Below the pieces are notes generated by a model. That model was given only the letters and a program-made list of their open reading frames with translations. It searched no databases and was not told the DNA's origin. This document shows positions 16,707 through 27,206 of a stretch of 64,000 bases of DNA, one piece after another. Both the position numbers and the translations under genes were made by a program. Numbering within the stretch: the first letter of the stretch is position 1; each line of letters starts with the position of its first letter. The DNA comes from Kumtagia sp052180275 (GTDB taxonomy: Bacteria; Pseudomonadota; Alphaproteobacteria; Rhizobiales; Rhizobiaceae), in the NCBI RefSeq assembly GCF_052180275.1, contig NZ_CP197465.1, positions 2,108,001-2,172,000 on the forward strand. The letters are read 5' to 3'.

Positions 16707-17809
16707 TCCTGGTACTCCGACTCGGCAGTCGAATCGAAAACGATGCCGCCGCCGACATTGTAGACGGCTTCGCCATCGGGAAAGAGCGAGATGGTGCGGA
16801 TCGCCACGGAAAAGCGCATCGGTCCGCCGGGCGCGATCCAGCCGATTGCGCCGCAATAGACATCGCGCGGTGTGCGTTCCAGGTCGTGAAGTATCTCCAT
16901 CGCCCGGATTTTCGGCGCGCCGGTGATCGAACCGCATGGGAAAAGCGCCGCGAAAATGTCGCGGATCGTGAGGTCCGGCAGGAGCTTCGCACGCACCCGG
17001 CTGACCATTGTGTGCAGGGTCGGATAGGTCTCGACCTTGAAGAGTTCGGGGACATCCAGCGTGCCGACCTCGCTGACCAGCGAGATGTCGTTGCGCAAGA
17101 GGTCGACGATCATGCGGTTTTCCGCCTGGTTCTTCGGATCGTTACGCAGTTCTTCCCTGAGCCGCTTGTCCTCGGTCTTCGTCGCACCGCGGGGCGCTGT
17201 GCCCTTCATCGGGTGTGTTTCGATCCACCCATCCTGGCCGATCTCGAAAAACAGTTCCGGGGAGCGCGACAACACGACCGGGCCACCGAGATCGACAAGC
17301 GCGCCGTATTTTACCGGCTGGCGCGCCGTCAGCGCCTCGAACGCGGCAAGCGGCTCGCCCGTCCAGTGAGCGCGGATCGGGAAGGTTAGGTTGCCCTGGT
17401 AGCAATCGCCAGCGCGCAGGTGGCCGTGCAGTTTCGCGAAGCGGCGCGCGTAGTCTTCGAACGACCAGCTTGCCTGTGCATCGAAGATCGGACTGTTGCT
17501 GGGGACTGCGGGTGCTCGCGTCGGCGGGCTGTCCGAGGGGCCGTCGAAGACGCCAAGGCAGACGAGCGGCGCGCGCCGTCCTTCCGGCAGCAGCGGCACC
17601 AGTTTCGGCTCCAGCAGATAGCCGGCTTCGTAGGAAAAATAGCCGGCCAGCCATTTTCCCGCGCGCCGCGCCGCCTCGGCCGCTTCAAGCGCTTTGTAGA
17701 AAGCTTTTGGCGTATCCGCCGAGATAATGTCGTGCGGCCGCTCGAACAGCACGTCATGGCCGGCCGGATCGTCGCGGAACAGGACGAAGGGGTCAGATGG
17801 CTTGGCCAT
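16655..17809 (-). CDS. pabB: Aminodeoxychorismate synthase component I
   Basis: Makes 4-amino-4-deoxychorismate from chorismate and ammonia, with glutamine amidotransferase PabA. The 384-residue protein has a short N-terminal domain (about 1-110, LAGYFSYEAGYLLEPKL) and a chorismate-binding domain (about 120-380). Hallmarks are DCYQGNLTFP, SRSPELFFEIG, HPMKGTAPRG with the PabB-type catalytic lysine, NRMIVDLLRNDISLV, and PCGSITGAPKIRAMEIL, then SVAIRTISLF and VGGGIVFDSTAESEYQEC. No pabA gene is near. It is followed directly by the overlapping pabC gene. Confidence 0.93.
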   Translation of the reverse strand: MAKPSDPFVLFRDDPAGHDVLFERPHDIISADTPKAFYKALEAAEAARRAGKWLAGYFSYEAGYLLEPKLVPLLPEGRRAPLVCLGVFDGPSDSPPTRAPAVPSNSPIFDAQASWSFEDYARRFAKLHGHLRAGDCYQGNLTFPIRAHWTGEPLAAFEALTARQPVKYGALVDLGGPVVLSRSPELFFEIGQDGWIETHPMKGTAPRGATKTEDKRLREELRNDPKNQAENRMIVDLLRNDISLVSEVGTLDVPELFKVETYPTLHTMVSRVRAKLLPDLTIRDIFAALFPCGSITGAPKIRAMEILHDLERTPRDVYCGAIGWIAPGGPMRFSVAIRTISLFPDGEAVYNVGGGIVFDSTAESEYQECLLKARFATGTVPAST

Positions 17810-17997
17810 TCAATCGGTCAATCAGAGGTCAATATTTATTTCGCGTGCTCGACGCTGGCCACGTTCGCAGCCCGGTGTCATTGCCGCGTATGGTGAAACT
17901 AGCCGCCGCGCTGGGCATTGCCTATTGCCAACTCGGAGGATGGAGACAGCCTCCCGATATCTGGCGTCCGGCGCTGCCATGGCGGCAGCGGCGCGTT

Positions 17998-19833
17998 TCA
18001 ATCCAGCGCTTCCAACTCGTCGATCAAGCCGGAAATAACCGAAAGTCCCTTGCCCCAGAAGGCAGGGTCGGAGGCATCGAGGCCGAACGGCGCCAGCAAT
18101 TCCGAATGATGCTTGGTGCCGCCGGCGCGCAGCATATCGAAATATTTCTCCTGAAAGCCTTTCTCGGCGTTCTGGTAGACCGCGAACAGCGAGTTCACCA
18201 GGCAATCGCCGAAGGCGTAGGCGTAGACGTAGAAGGGCGAGTGGATGAAGTGCGGGATGTAGGTCCAGAAGGTCTCGTAGCCTTCGCGCAGTTCGATCGC
18301 GTCGCCCAGGCTTTCCTTCTGCACCTCCAGCCAGAACTGGCCGAGCCGGTCGGCGGTCAGTTCGCCGTTGCGGCGCTCCGCATGCACTTTGCGCTCGAAT
18401 TCGTAGAAGGCGATCTGGCGAACCACCGTGTTGATCATGTCCTCGACCTTCTGGGCGAGCATCGCCTTGCGTTCGCGCCGGTCGGTGGTCCTGTCGAGCA
18501 GAGAGCGGAAGGTCAGCATCTCGCCGAACACCGAGGCGGTTTCGGCCAGCGTCAGCGGCGTCGACGACATCAGCGGCCCCTGTGCGCCCGCCAGAACCTG
18601 GTGCACGCCGTGGCCGAGTTCGTGCGCCAGCGTCATCACGTCGCGCGGCTTGCCCATGTAGTTCAGCATCACATAGGGGTGCGCCGAAGGCACGGTCGGA
18701 TGCGCGAAGGCCCCCGGCGCCTTGCCGGGGCGCACCGGCGCATCGATCCACTTGCGGTCGAAGAAGCCGCGCGCGATGTCGGCCATCTCGGGCGAGAAGC
18801 GGTGATAGGCGGTCAGGACCGTGTTCTTGGCTTCGTCCCATCCGATCGTCGCCTTCGGGGTTTCGGGCAAGGGCGCGTTGCGGTCCCAGTGGTTCATCTT
18901 CTTCATGCCGAGCCACCGCGCCTTCATCCGATAGTATCGATGCGACAGGTCGGGATAGGCTTTCTGGACGGCGGCCGAAAGCGCGTTGACGACATCTGGC
19001 TCGACGCGATTGGCAAGATGGCGGGAGTCTGAGATGTCCTGAAAACCGCGCCAGCGGTCGGAGATTTCCTTGTCCTTGGCCAGCGTGTTGGTGATCAGAG
19101 TGAAGACGCGCAGGTTTTCCTTAAAAGTCTTGGCCAGCGCCTCGGCCGCCTTCTGGCGCACTTTCGGATTTGGATCCTGAAGCTTGTTCAGCGCCGGCTC
19201 CAGCGTCAGTTCCTCGCCATCGATTGTGAAACGCAGCGCAGTCATGGTCTCGTCGAACAGCCGGTTCCAGGCGCCGCGTCCGGTCACCGATTTCTCGTGG
19301 AAAAGCTGCTCGATGCGATCTTCGAGCTGGTAGGGTTTGTCCTTCCTGAGATCGAGCACCCAGGGTCTGTAGTGACCGAAGGTCGGGTCGGCATCGAGGG
19401 CCGAGGCGATCAGTTCATCGTCGACCAGATTGAGTTCGAGTGCGAAGAACAGCAGATGCGCACTGGCGTCCGTCATCTTCTCCTGCACGTCGCCATAAAA
19501 CTTGGCGCGCTGCGGATCGGCGGTGTTGCCGGCGTAGACAAGGCCGGCATAGGAGGCGATGCGCCCCATCAGCTCTTCCAGCGCCTCGTATTCCTTGAGG
19601 GCCTGCCCGACCCGGCCGGATGCGCCCGCCGCGGCCTCGGACGACAGCGTTCCCTTCCAGCGTTTTTCGAACGCTATCGCCTGATCGGCGGAAAGCGCCA
19701 GGTCGCGCTTCAGCTCGGGAGACTCCATGCCCGGATAGAGGTCGCCGAGATCCCATTCCGGCAAGTCGCCGAGCGTTGCCGAGCCGAGCGCCGTCACAGC
19801 GGCGTGAGCTTTCCGTTCCGAGACAAAACGCAT
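17998..19833 (-). CDS. pepF: Oligoendopeptidase F (M3 family)
   Basis: Cytosolic zinc peptidase that trims oligopeptides, 611 residues. The helical N-terminal half (about 20-340) includes WDLGDLYPGMESPELKRDL and the conserved SYAGLVYAGNTADP. The catalytic domain has AHPYVMLNYMGKPRDVMTLAHELGHGVHQVLAG with HELGH as the zinc site, and the third ligand in ASVFGEMLTF. The C-terminal segment FHFIHSPFYVYAYAFGDCLV-like (PHFIHSPFYVYAYAFGDCLV) carries the family HxPFYxYxYxxG motif. The 188 bp between it and pabB hold no gene. It is divergent from the sigma-54 activator gene. Confidence 0.95.
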   Translation of the reverse strand: MRFVSERKAHAAVTALGSATLGDLPEWDLGDLYPGMESPELKRDLALSADQAIAFEKRWKGTLSSEAAAGASGRVGQALKEYEALEELMGRIASYAGLVYAGNTADPQRAKFYGDVQEKMTDASAHLLFFALELNLVDDELIASALDADPTFGHYRPWVLDLRKDKPYQLEDRIEQLFHEKSVTGRGAWNRLFDETMTALRFTIDGEELTLEPALNKLQDPNPKVRQKAAEALAKTFKENLRVFTLITNTLAKDKEISDRWRGFQDISDSRHLANRVEPDVVNALSAAVQKAYPDLSHRYYRMKARWLGMKKMNHWDRNAPLPETPKATIGWDEAKNTVLTAYHRFSPEMADIARGFFDRKWIDAPVRPGKAPGAFAHPTVPSAHPYVMLNYMGKPRDVMTLAHELGHGVHQVLAGAQGPLMSSTPLTLAETASVFGEMLTFRSLLDRTTDRRERKAMLAQKVEDMINTVVRQIAFYEFERKVHAERRNGELTADRLGQFWLEVQKESLGDAIELREGYETFWTYIPHFIHSPFYVYAYAFGDCLVNSLFAVYQNAEKGFQEKYFDMLRAGGTKHHSELLAPFGLDASDPAFWGKGLSVISGLIDELEALD

Positions 19834-19882
19834 TGCAATCCCTTTCCGATCATTCTGGAACGGCCGCGATTGGTGATAAGTT

Positions 19883-19918
19883 CAGCCGGAACTTTAAAAG
19901 CTTATTTAGGTCCGGCTG
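19883..19918. repeat. Inverted repeat in the pepF / activator intergenic region
   Basis: CAGCCGGA (19883-19890) and TCCGGCTG (19911-19918) form a perfect 8-bp pair across 20 AT-rich bases, midway between two divergent genes. It could be a regulator binding site or an RNA hairpin in a 5' leader. Nothing in the sequence decides which. Confidence 0.45.
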
Positions 19919-19979
19919 CCACTATCATCCAGACGGCATTCATGGCCAGAACGGTTTTTCCGCGTATGTCTAAGCGACC

Positions 19980-21500
<1,521 letters not shown>

Positions 21501-21749
21501 CCGAATCAGTCCTTATTACAGGCGCAGGCTGGGCTTCGCCGACAGCATCGCGTAAGGTTGGCGGCGTAATCCTGTCGTTAACCATGTCGCCGAAGGCTTG
21601 GATTTGGACAGGATATCGCCACGCTGTTACCGCATTTCAGCTTCAATAAGCTGTGATTAACCATTAGGATCGATAGTCGGGCGTCGGGAATCTCCCACGC
21701 CCGGGGGTTCAAATCCGGGGACAAACGGCAGATTGCAAGGCCTTTTGAT

Positions 21750-23654
21750 TTGATCAGCATCGAACAACATCATTACCGGCGAGCCTCCGAAAACACCCGC
21801 TGGAAAAGCTGGCTCGCTGGTTTCATGCTCGTGTTGTGCGCGATGGCGGCGGGCCTTTCGCCCGCCAGCGCCGAGACCCGCACGCTGAAGCTGTTCTTCA
21901 TCCACACCAAGGAGAAGGCCGAGATCACCTTCAAGCGCAACGGGCGCTACGATCAGGCCGGCCTCAAGAAGATCAACATGTTCCTGCGCGACTGGCGGCG
22001 CAACGAGCCGACCAAGATGGATCCGCGCCTGCTCGACCTCGTCTGGTCGGTGTACCAGTCCGTCGGCGCGCGCGACTACATCAACGTCGTCTCCGCCTAT
22101 CGCTCGCCCGCGACCAATTCGATGCTGCGCGGCCGCAGCAGGGGCGTCGCCAAGAAGAGCCAGCACATGCTCGGCAAGGCGATGGACTTCTACATTCCGG
22201 GCGTCAGCCTGAAGAAGCTGCGCGAGACCGGCATGAAGATGCAGGTCGGCGGCGTTGGCTATTATCCGCGCTCGGGCTCGCCCTTCGTCCATATGGATGT
22301 CGGCAGCGTCCGCCACTGGCCGCGCATGAGCCGCAGCGAACTGGTTGCGCTGTTCCCGAACGGCAAGACGATGCACCTGCCGAGCGACGGAAAGCCGCTG
22401 CCCGGCTTCGAGCAGGCGGTCGCCTCCTATGAGGCGCGCAAGAAGACCGGCGCGACGGCGCTGGCCCTGGCCTCCACCGGCAGCAGCAAGCCGTCGAAGG
22501 GATTGCTGGCGACGCTGTTCGGCGGCGGCGAGGACGAGGATGAAGAGGGCGCGGTTGCTGAAGAGGCGCCGGCGCCGGTGGTGAAGAAGCAGGCCGTCGC
22601 GGTCGCCAAGGCCGAGCCTGCGGCGAAGGAAGTCCCTGCGGCGAAGGAAAGCCTGCCGGGCATCCAGATCGTATCGCCTGAGGAGGCCAACCGCACCGAG
22701 CTGCCGGCCATGGCCAAACCCGAGCCGGAGCCCGCTCCGGTGGTCGAGACGCCGGAAACCATCATCGCCGCCCTGCCGGCCCGGTCGGTGCCGTTGCCGC
22801 AACTCGCGCCGCGGCCCAAGGCCGACGTCGGCGTCACCGAGGTTGCCGCGGCCACCGTCGCGGATACCGCAGCGGTCGGCTATACGTCTGCCGATATTCC
22901 GTCCAATATTCCGTTCGGCCAGGCGCAGGACGTGCCTGCCGATGTCGCGGGCATGCAGCCTGCCGCGCCGGTCGCCGAGCCGCCCGCGCAGGTGGCGCTG
23001 GGCATCCCGCTGCCGACGCCGCGGCCTGCCCATTCTGCTCCCAAGGTTGCCGAGGTGGTGGCGCCCGGTACGTCGGACGACGTGCTGATGGCGCTGGTTG
23101 CTGCCGAACGCGATCCCGCGACAGCCAGCGATGCTGCCGCGGTGCCGATGCCGGCCGGCCGGCCTGTGGACGAGGAAGAACTGGCAATGACGGCGCTGCC
23201 GTCGGCGCGTCCAGACCTGCCAGCCGTCGACAAGGCTGCGGTCGCGGCCGTCGTCAAGGCCAATGATGCGCGGGTCGCGGCTCTCGCCTCGGTCGCGGCG
23301 GGTTCGTCGCAGCCGCCCGTCACGGCTGGCGTCGACCCCGGCACGGTGGCGTCGCTCGGCGTCAGGACAACCCGCAAGACGGCGCGCGCCACCAGCGTCG
23401 ACGCAAGACCCGATCGCAAGACGAAGCTGAAGGCCGCCGAGCCGCAGGCCGCAAGGTGGGTTCTCAACAAGGACTATGTGGCCGAGACGACGGCGAACAC
23501 CACGACCGCGCCGTCCTTCGCCTACAATGCGGTCGTCACTGCGCCCCGCGAAGTCTACACCGCCGGCTTCCGCAAGGGCGGCGAGGGAGTTCCGAATCCC
23601 AACCGCTTCACCGGCAAGGCGGTCGAGTTCCTGTCGGTGGCGCGCTTCGAATAG
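21750..23654 (+). CDS. DUF882 (YcbK-like, M15-type) exported protein with long disordered tail
   Basis: A 634-residue exported protein. The frame starts at a TTG (21750) with AAGG nine bases upstream; no ATG precedes the signal peptide in frame. A signal peptide (about residues 18-42, ending SPASA/E) is followed by the DUF882 domain (about 43-205), related to D-Ala-D-Ala carboxypeptidases. It has VVSAYRSPATNSMLRG, KSQHMLGKAMDFYIPGV with His and Asp zinc ligands, and SPFVHMDVGSVRHWP with the last His. The remaining 420 residues are Ala/Pro/Val-rich low complexity, ending in a conserved-looking segment (APREVYTAGFRKGG). Homologs act on peptidoglycan or LD-crosslinks. A terminator follows. Confidence 0.85.
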   Translation: MISIEQHHYRRASENTRWKSWLAGFMLVLCAMAAGLSPASAETRTLKLFFIHTKEKAEITFKRNGRYDQAGLKKINMFLRDWRRNEPTKMDPRLLDLVWSVYQSVGARDYINVVSAYRSPATNSMLRGRSRGVAKKSQHMLGKAMDFYIPGVSLKKLRETGMKMQVGGVGYYPRSGSPFVHMDVGSVRHWPRMSRSELVALFPNGKTMHLPSDGKPLPGFEQAVASYEARKKTGATALALASTGSSKPSKGLLATLFGGGEDEDEEGAVAEEAPAPVVKKQAVAVAKAEPAAKEVPAAKESLPGIQIVSPEEANRTELPAMAKPEPEPAPVVETPETIIAALPARSVPLPQLAPRPKADVGVTEVAAATVADTAAVGYTSADIPSNIPFGQAQDVPADVAGMQPAAPVAEPPAQVALGIPLPTPRPAHSAPKVAEVVAPGTSDDVLMALVAAERDPATASDAAAVPMPAGRPVDEEELAMTALPSARPDLPAVDKAAVAAVVKANDARVAALASVAAGSSQPPVTAGVDPGTVASLGVRTTRKTARATSVDARPDRKTKLKAAEPQAARWVLNKDYVAETTANTTTAPSFAYNAVVTAPREVYTAGFRKGGEGVPNPNRFTGKAVEFLSVARFE

Positions 23655-23695
23655 CAGGGCAGGGCGTTTCGCCCCTCGGCTCCCGCAGATCGATC

Positions 23696-23722
23696 AGGCG
23701 CCGGCATGTCCGGCGCCTTTTT
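23696..23722 (+). terminator. Rho-independent terminator after the DUF882 gene
   Basis: AGGCGCCGG (23696-23704), loop CATGT, CCGGCGCCT (23710-23718), then a run of T on the plus strand. It is placed 41 bases after the DUF882 stop codon and before the convergent eda gene. Confidence 0.88.
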
Positions 23723-23733
23723 CTTGTGTCGGC

Positions 23734-24375
23734 TCAGCCCTTGCGAAGCGTGGACGCCTCGCGGGCCAGCGCTTCGATCGCTGCCCAGTCCTTCGCCTCG
23801 ATCAAATTGTCAGGGGCGACCCAGGAGCCGCCGACGCAGATGACATTGGGCAGCGACAGATAATCCTTCACGTTCTTCTGCGAGACGCCGCCCGTCGGGC
23901 AGAAGCGGATGCCGGCGAAGGGCGAGGCCAGCGATTTCAGGAACGCTACGCCGCCGGCCTGCTCGGCCGGGAAGAATTTCAGGAAATCGATGCCGGCTTC
24001 GCGGGCGGTCATGATTTCGCCGGGCGTGATCGCGCCCGGCAGCAGCGGCACCTCGCTGTCGGCGGCGGCGGCCAGTACGCTCCCGGTGACACCGGGGCTG
24101 ACGATGAATCGCGAACCGGCTTTCGCCGCCTCCTCGAACTGCGCGGCGTCGAGGATGGTGCCGGCGCCGACCACCGCCTCCGGCACTTCGGCCGCCGCAC
24201 GGCGTATGCTTTCCAGCGCGCTCGCCGTGCGCAAGGTGATCTCGATCACCTTCAGCCCGCCACGCGCCAGCGCGCGGGCGAGCGGCACGGCGTTGTCCGC
24301 ATCGTCGATCTTCAACACGGGAATGACGGGCTGGCCGTCGAGCAGGGACAGCAGCTTCTCGGTATTGCTTGGCAT
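23734..24375 (-). CDS. eda: KDPG/KHG aldolase (2-dehydro-3-deoxyphosphogluconate aldolase)
   Basis: Splits 2-keto-3-deoxy-6-phosphogluconate to pyruvate and glyceraldehyde 3-phosphate in the Entner-Doudoroff route; cytosolic trimer. The 213-residue protein is a full-length TIM barrel. It has PVIPVLKIDDADNAVPLARAL, the catalytic Glu in KVIEITLRT (about residue 46), VGAGTILDAAQF, the Schiff-base lysine in FLKFFPAEQAGG (about residue 134), and phosphate-binding RFCPTGGVSQKN. Edd and Zwf genes are not adjacent. Expression must come from the 189-bp region shared with the divergent trhO gene. Confidence 0.94.
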   Translation of the reverse strand: MPSNTEKLLSLLDGQPVIPVLKIDDADNAVPLARALARGGLKVIEITLRTASALESIRRAAAEVPEAVVGAGTILDAAQFEEAAKAGSRFIVSPGVTGSVLAAAADSEVPLLPGAITPGEIMTAREAGIDFLKFFPAEQAGGVAFLKSLASPFAGIRFCPTGGVSQKNVKDYLSLPNVICVGGSWVAPDNLIEAKDWAAIEALAREASTLRKG

Positions 24376-24564
24376 CGATGCGATCCAGTCACATGGGGGA
24401 TTTCAACCGATTAGCAGAGCGGGCCGGCCAAGTCCACGAAGCGGCTCCGAATTCGGCGCACCGAGCCGTCGGCCGATCCGCGCGGGCGGCGGCAGGCATG
24501 GGGGCTGCGACGATGGAGGCGTCCGCCTTGAAAACGCGCGGTCAAAGCGATACGGCCTGCGGCC

Positions 24565-25494
24565 ATGATCTCAAGCCAGCCGGAACAGGCTTTCCGCGTC
24601 GCCGCGCTCTACCGGTTCTGCCGGCTCGACGGCTTCGAGGCCTTGCGTGCGCCGCTGGCAGCCTTCTGCTGCGGGCGCGGCATCAAGGGCACGTTGCTGC
24701 TCGCTCATGAAGGCATCAACGGCACCGTGGCCGGACCGGAAGAAGCGATCGCTGCGCTGGTCGAAAGACTGGAAGCGATCCCGGAACTAGCCGGCCTCGA
24801 CGTTAAATACAGCTTTGCGAGCGAGATGCCGTTCCATCGCATGAAGGTGCGGCTGAAGCGCGAGATCGTGACGATGGGCGTCGAGGACATCGACCCGACC
24901 GCCAGCGCCGGGACCTATGTCGAGCCCGGCGACTGGAATACGCTGATCGCCGATCCCAACACCATCGTCGTCGACACGCGCAACGATTATGAGGTGCGGC
25001 TCGGTACTTTTCAGGGCGCGGTCGATCCGCAGACAAAGAGTTTTCGCGATTTTCCCGGCTGGGCGGAAGCGCGCCGGGAGGATCTGGCCGGACGCAAGGT
25101 CGCGATGTTCTGCACCGGCGGCATCCGTTGCGAAAAGGCGACGGCCTATGTGAAGTCGCTGGGCATCGATGACGTTTTTCATCTGAAAGGCGGCATCCTC
25201 AAATACCTCGAGGAAGTGCCGGCCGAGCAGAGCTTGTGGAAGGGCGAGTGTTTCGTGTTCGACGAGCGCGTCTCGGTCACGCACGGCCTGGCGGAAGGCG
25301 AGGCGGAGTTCTGCCGCGCCTGCCGCATGCCGCTGACGCCCGCGGAACGCCTGTCGCCTCACTATGTGGCTGGTATTTCCTGTCATCATTGCCATGACCG
25401 GCGCACAGACGCGGACCGCGCCCGCTATGCCGAACGCCAGCGCCAGGTGGAGCGCGCCGAGACATTGGGGTTGCCGCTGCCGATCGGCAACTGA
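24565..25494 (+). CDS. trhO: tRNA uridine(34) hydroxylase (rhodanese-family, YceA type)
   Basis: Oxygen-dependent hydroxylation of U34 in certain tRNAs, the first step to 5-methoxy/carboxymethoxyuridine. The 309-residue protein has the N-terminal acylphosphatase-like domain (about 1-95, IKGTLLLAHEGINGTVAG). A rhodanese domain follows (about 120-215) with TIVVDTRNDYEVRLGTFQGA and the active-site loop CTGGIRCEKATAYV. The C-terminal Cys-rich tail (CRACRMPL, ISCHHCHD) is typical of TrhO. The ATG at 24565 is followed directly by conserved sequence. The gene was formerly annotated only as a rhodanese-related sulfurtransferase. Confidence 0.93.
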   Translation: MISSQPEQAFRVAALYRFCRLDGFEALRAPLAAFCCGRGIKGTLLLAHEGINGTVAGPEEAIAALVERLEAIPELAGLDVKYSFASEMPFHRMKVRLKREIVTMGVEDIDPTASAGTYVEPGDWNTLIADPNTIVVDTRNDYEVRLGTFQGAVDPQTKSFRDFPGWAEARREDLAGRKVAMFCTGGIRCEKATAYVKSLGIDDVFHLKGGILKYLEEVPAEQSLWKGECFVFDERVSVTHGLAEGEAEFCRACRMPLTPAERLSPHYVAGISCHHCHDRRTDADRARYAERQRQVERAETLGLPLPIGN

Positions 25495-25606
25495 GCGCGG
25501 AAGCCGCAGGGAGCCGGCAGGTCATTGCAATGTCGTCATCGTCTGCCTAATTCTGACGGACCTGTGTTCATCCCGCGCAAGCCGGGACCAGCAAGCGGAG
25601 GCCTCG

Positions 25607-26407
25607 ATGTTCGATCCCAAGAAACTGCTCGACGACCTGCTCGGCTCCAATGTGCCCGGCACGGGCGGCACCGTGCGCGACGGCGCCGGCAAGGCGGTGC
25701 AGATGGCGAAGGACAACCCGCTGGCGGCCGGCGCGCTGGTGGCCGTGCTGCTCGGCACCGGCACCGGACGCTCGGTCACCGGCTCGGCTGCCAAGCTGGG
25801 CGGGCTGGCGGCGATCGGCGGCCTTGCCTATCACGCCTACAAGAACTGGCAGGCCGGCAAGGAGCCCGCCGAGACCGCCGAGGCCCAGCCGCAAATGCTG
25901 CCGCCGCCCGCCGACACCGGCTTCCATCCGGACAATGCGCCGCAGGGCGACACCGAGTTCGCGCTGACGCTGATCCGCGCCATGATCGCGGCCGCCAAGG
26001 CCGACGGCCACATCGATGACGAGGAGCGCAAGAAGATTTCCGACAAGCTCAGCCTCGCCGGCATCGGCGGCGACGCGGAAAAATTCCTGATGGCCGAACT
26101 GGACGCGCCGCTCGATCTCGACGCGCTTGCCGCCGCGGCGAAGACGGAAGAGCAGAAAGTGGAGCTCTACGCCGCCTCGCGTCTGGCAATCGATCCGGAC
26201 TCGCGCGCCGAGCGCGGCTATCTCGACCTGCTCGCCGGCCGCCTCGGCCTGCCGGACGCGCTGATCGACCATGTCGAGGCGACGGTGACGGCCGCCAAGG
26301 CCTCGGTTCCGGCCGAGCCGGCCGGCCAGCCCGGCGGCCCTTGGGCGGCGCCTGCCAGCCCCGAACCCGCCTCCACGACGAATCCGAACGTCAATCCGCG
26401 CTGGTAG
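25607..26407 (+). CDS. TerB-like / DUF533 protein (YebE family)
   Basis: A 266-residue protein starting at the ATG at 25607 behind a GGAG ribosome site; the frame is open further upstream but without family sequence. The N-terminal part is MFDPKKLLDDLLGS, then a glycine-rich membrane-prone segment (AGALVAVLLGTGTGRSVTGSAAKLGGLAAIGGLAYHAYKNWQ in pattern, about 35-85). The C-terminal domain (about 120-235) is TerB-like all-helical, with MIAAAKADGHIDDEERKKI carrying the acidic metal-binding DGHIDDEE motif, and AIDPDSRAERGYLDLLAGRLGLP. Its role is unknown; TerB-like proteins are linked to envelope or metal stress. Confidence 0.85.
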   Translation: MFDPKKLLDDLLGSNVPGTGGTVRDGAGKAVQMAKDNPLAAGALVAVLLGTGTGRSVTGSAAKLGGLAAIGGLAYHAYKNWQAGKEPAETAEAQPQMLPPPADTGFHPDNAPQGDTEFALTLIRAMIAAAKADGHIDDEERKKISDKLSLAGIGGDAEKFLMAELDAPLDLDALAAAAKTEEQKVELYAASRLAIDPDSRAERGYLDLLAGRLGLPDALIDHVEATVTAAKASVPAEPAGQPGGPWAAPASPEPASTTNPNVNPRW

Positions 26408-26431
26408 TGCATCGGATGTTCGAGCGGAACG

Positions 26432-27064
26432 CTACAGTCTCGGGCTGACGGGAACCACGCGCTCCAGCGCGCGCAAAATCGTGCCGTCACGGTCGGCTTC
26501 GAGATCGCCTTCGAGAAATCTCAGCCGCCCGGCGATCAGCAGGTTCGCCAGGCCGTGCACCAGCGACCATGCGGTCAGGATGTCGGCGCGGCCCTCGACG
26601 TTATCGAGGGCGTTGTCGCCGCGCAGGTCTGCCACATCCTTGACCAGCACCATGAACGCCTCGAACGACGGCCTTGAAAAATCCTCGCATGAAAAATCGG
26701 CCCGGCGCGAGCCGAACATCAACTCGAACAGGGCCGGGTTATCGAGCGCGAATTCGATGTAGCCTTGGCCCGAGGCGATGAACTGCGACCTCGGATCCTG
26801 CGCCGACCTCTCCTGCCTTGCCTTCATCGTCGCGTAGAATCGCTGGGCGGCCACGACGGCGAGCGCCGTCAGCAGGTCGCCGGTATCGCGGAAATGATGC
26901 GCGGGGGCAGCATGCGAGACGCCGGCGCGTTTCGCCACGCCGCGCAGCGTGAAACCTTCAATGCCCTTTTCGATCAGTTCCTGCTCGGCAGCGGCCAGCA
27001 GCGCCGTGCGCAGGTCGCCATGGTGATAGGCCGTTTTCGGCCGCGGGCCGGTGTCTTCCGTCAT
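26432..27064 (-). CDS. TetR/AcrR family transcriptional regulator (WHG-type C-terminus)
   Basis: A 210-residue regulator. The N-terminal DNA-binding part (about 14-62) reads YHHGDLRTALLAAAEQELIEKG then FTLRGVAKRAGVSHAAPAHHFRDTGDLLTAL. The YHHGDLR start and the SHAAPAHHF recognition helix belong to the subgroup with a TetR_C_33/WHG ligand domain. The C-terminal domain has FIASGQGYIEFALDNPALFELMFG and WSLVHGLANLLIAG. The gene is divergent from the ABA4-like operon. Three similar palindrome-like sites lie between the two, so it most likely represses that operon and itself. The inducer is unknown. Confidence 0.9.
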   Translation of the reverse strand: MTEDTGPRPKTAYHHGDLRTALLAAAEQELIEKGIEGFTLRGVAKRAGVSHAAPAHHFRDTGDLLTALAVVAAQRFYATMKARQERSAQDPRSQFIASGQGYIEFALDNPALFELMFGSRRADFSCEDFSRPSFEAFMVLVKDVADLRGDNALDNVEGRADILTAWSLVHGLANLLIAGRLRFLEGDLEADRDGTILRALERVVPVSPRL

Positions 27065-27123
27065 CGATCATTTTCCACCATCGCCATGTGACTTCCTAGC
27101 ACCCGTCATTGCGGTGCTCAATC

Positions 27124-27189
27124 TGGACGTTGTAAAAATAAAATTGACATCGTAAAGATCGCCTGTAATCATCTTGTCGTCGTCAAGAT
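27124..27189. promoter_or_regulatory. Three operator-like repeats between tetR and the ABA4-like operon
   Basis: Three direct copies of a 16-base motif: TGGACGTTGTAAAAAT (27124-27139), TTGACATCGTAAAGAT (27144-27159) and TTGTCGTCGTCAAGAT (27174-27189). Each holds an imperfect dyad of form TTgAC-N3-GTmAA. Start-to-start spacing is 20 and 30 bases, whole helical turns. The last copy ends 17 bases before the ABA4-like start codon and overlaps the expected -10 region. The most economical reading is cooperative binding of the adjacent TetR protein. Confidence 0.65.
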
Positions 27190-27206
27190 ATCGGTGAGGA
27201 GGCCGC

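Noticed and set aside
17810..17997. Possible terminator GGAGG...CCTCC between pepF and pabB
   Set aside because: Short stem, ten-base loop and no T-run on the minus strand.
21680..21722. tRNA-like stretch with GGTTCAAATCC
   Set aside because: The T-arm stem does not pair fully (G opposite G), and no acceptor, D or anticodon arm can be built around it.
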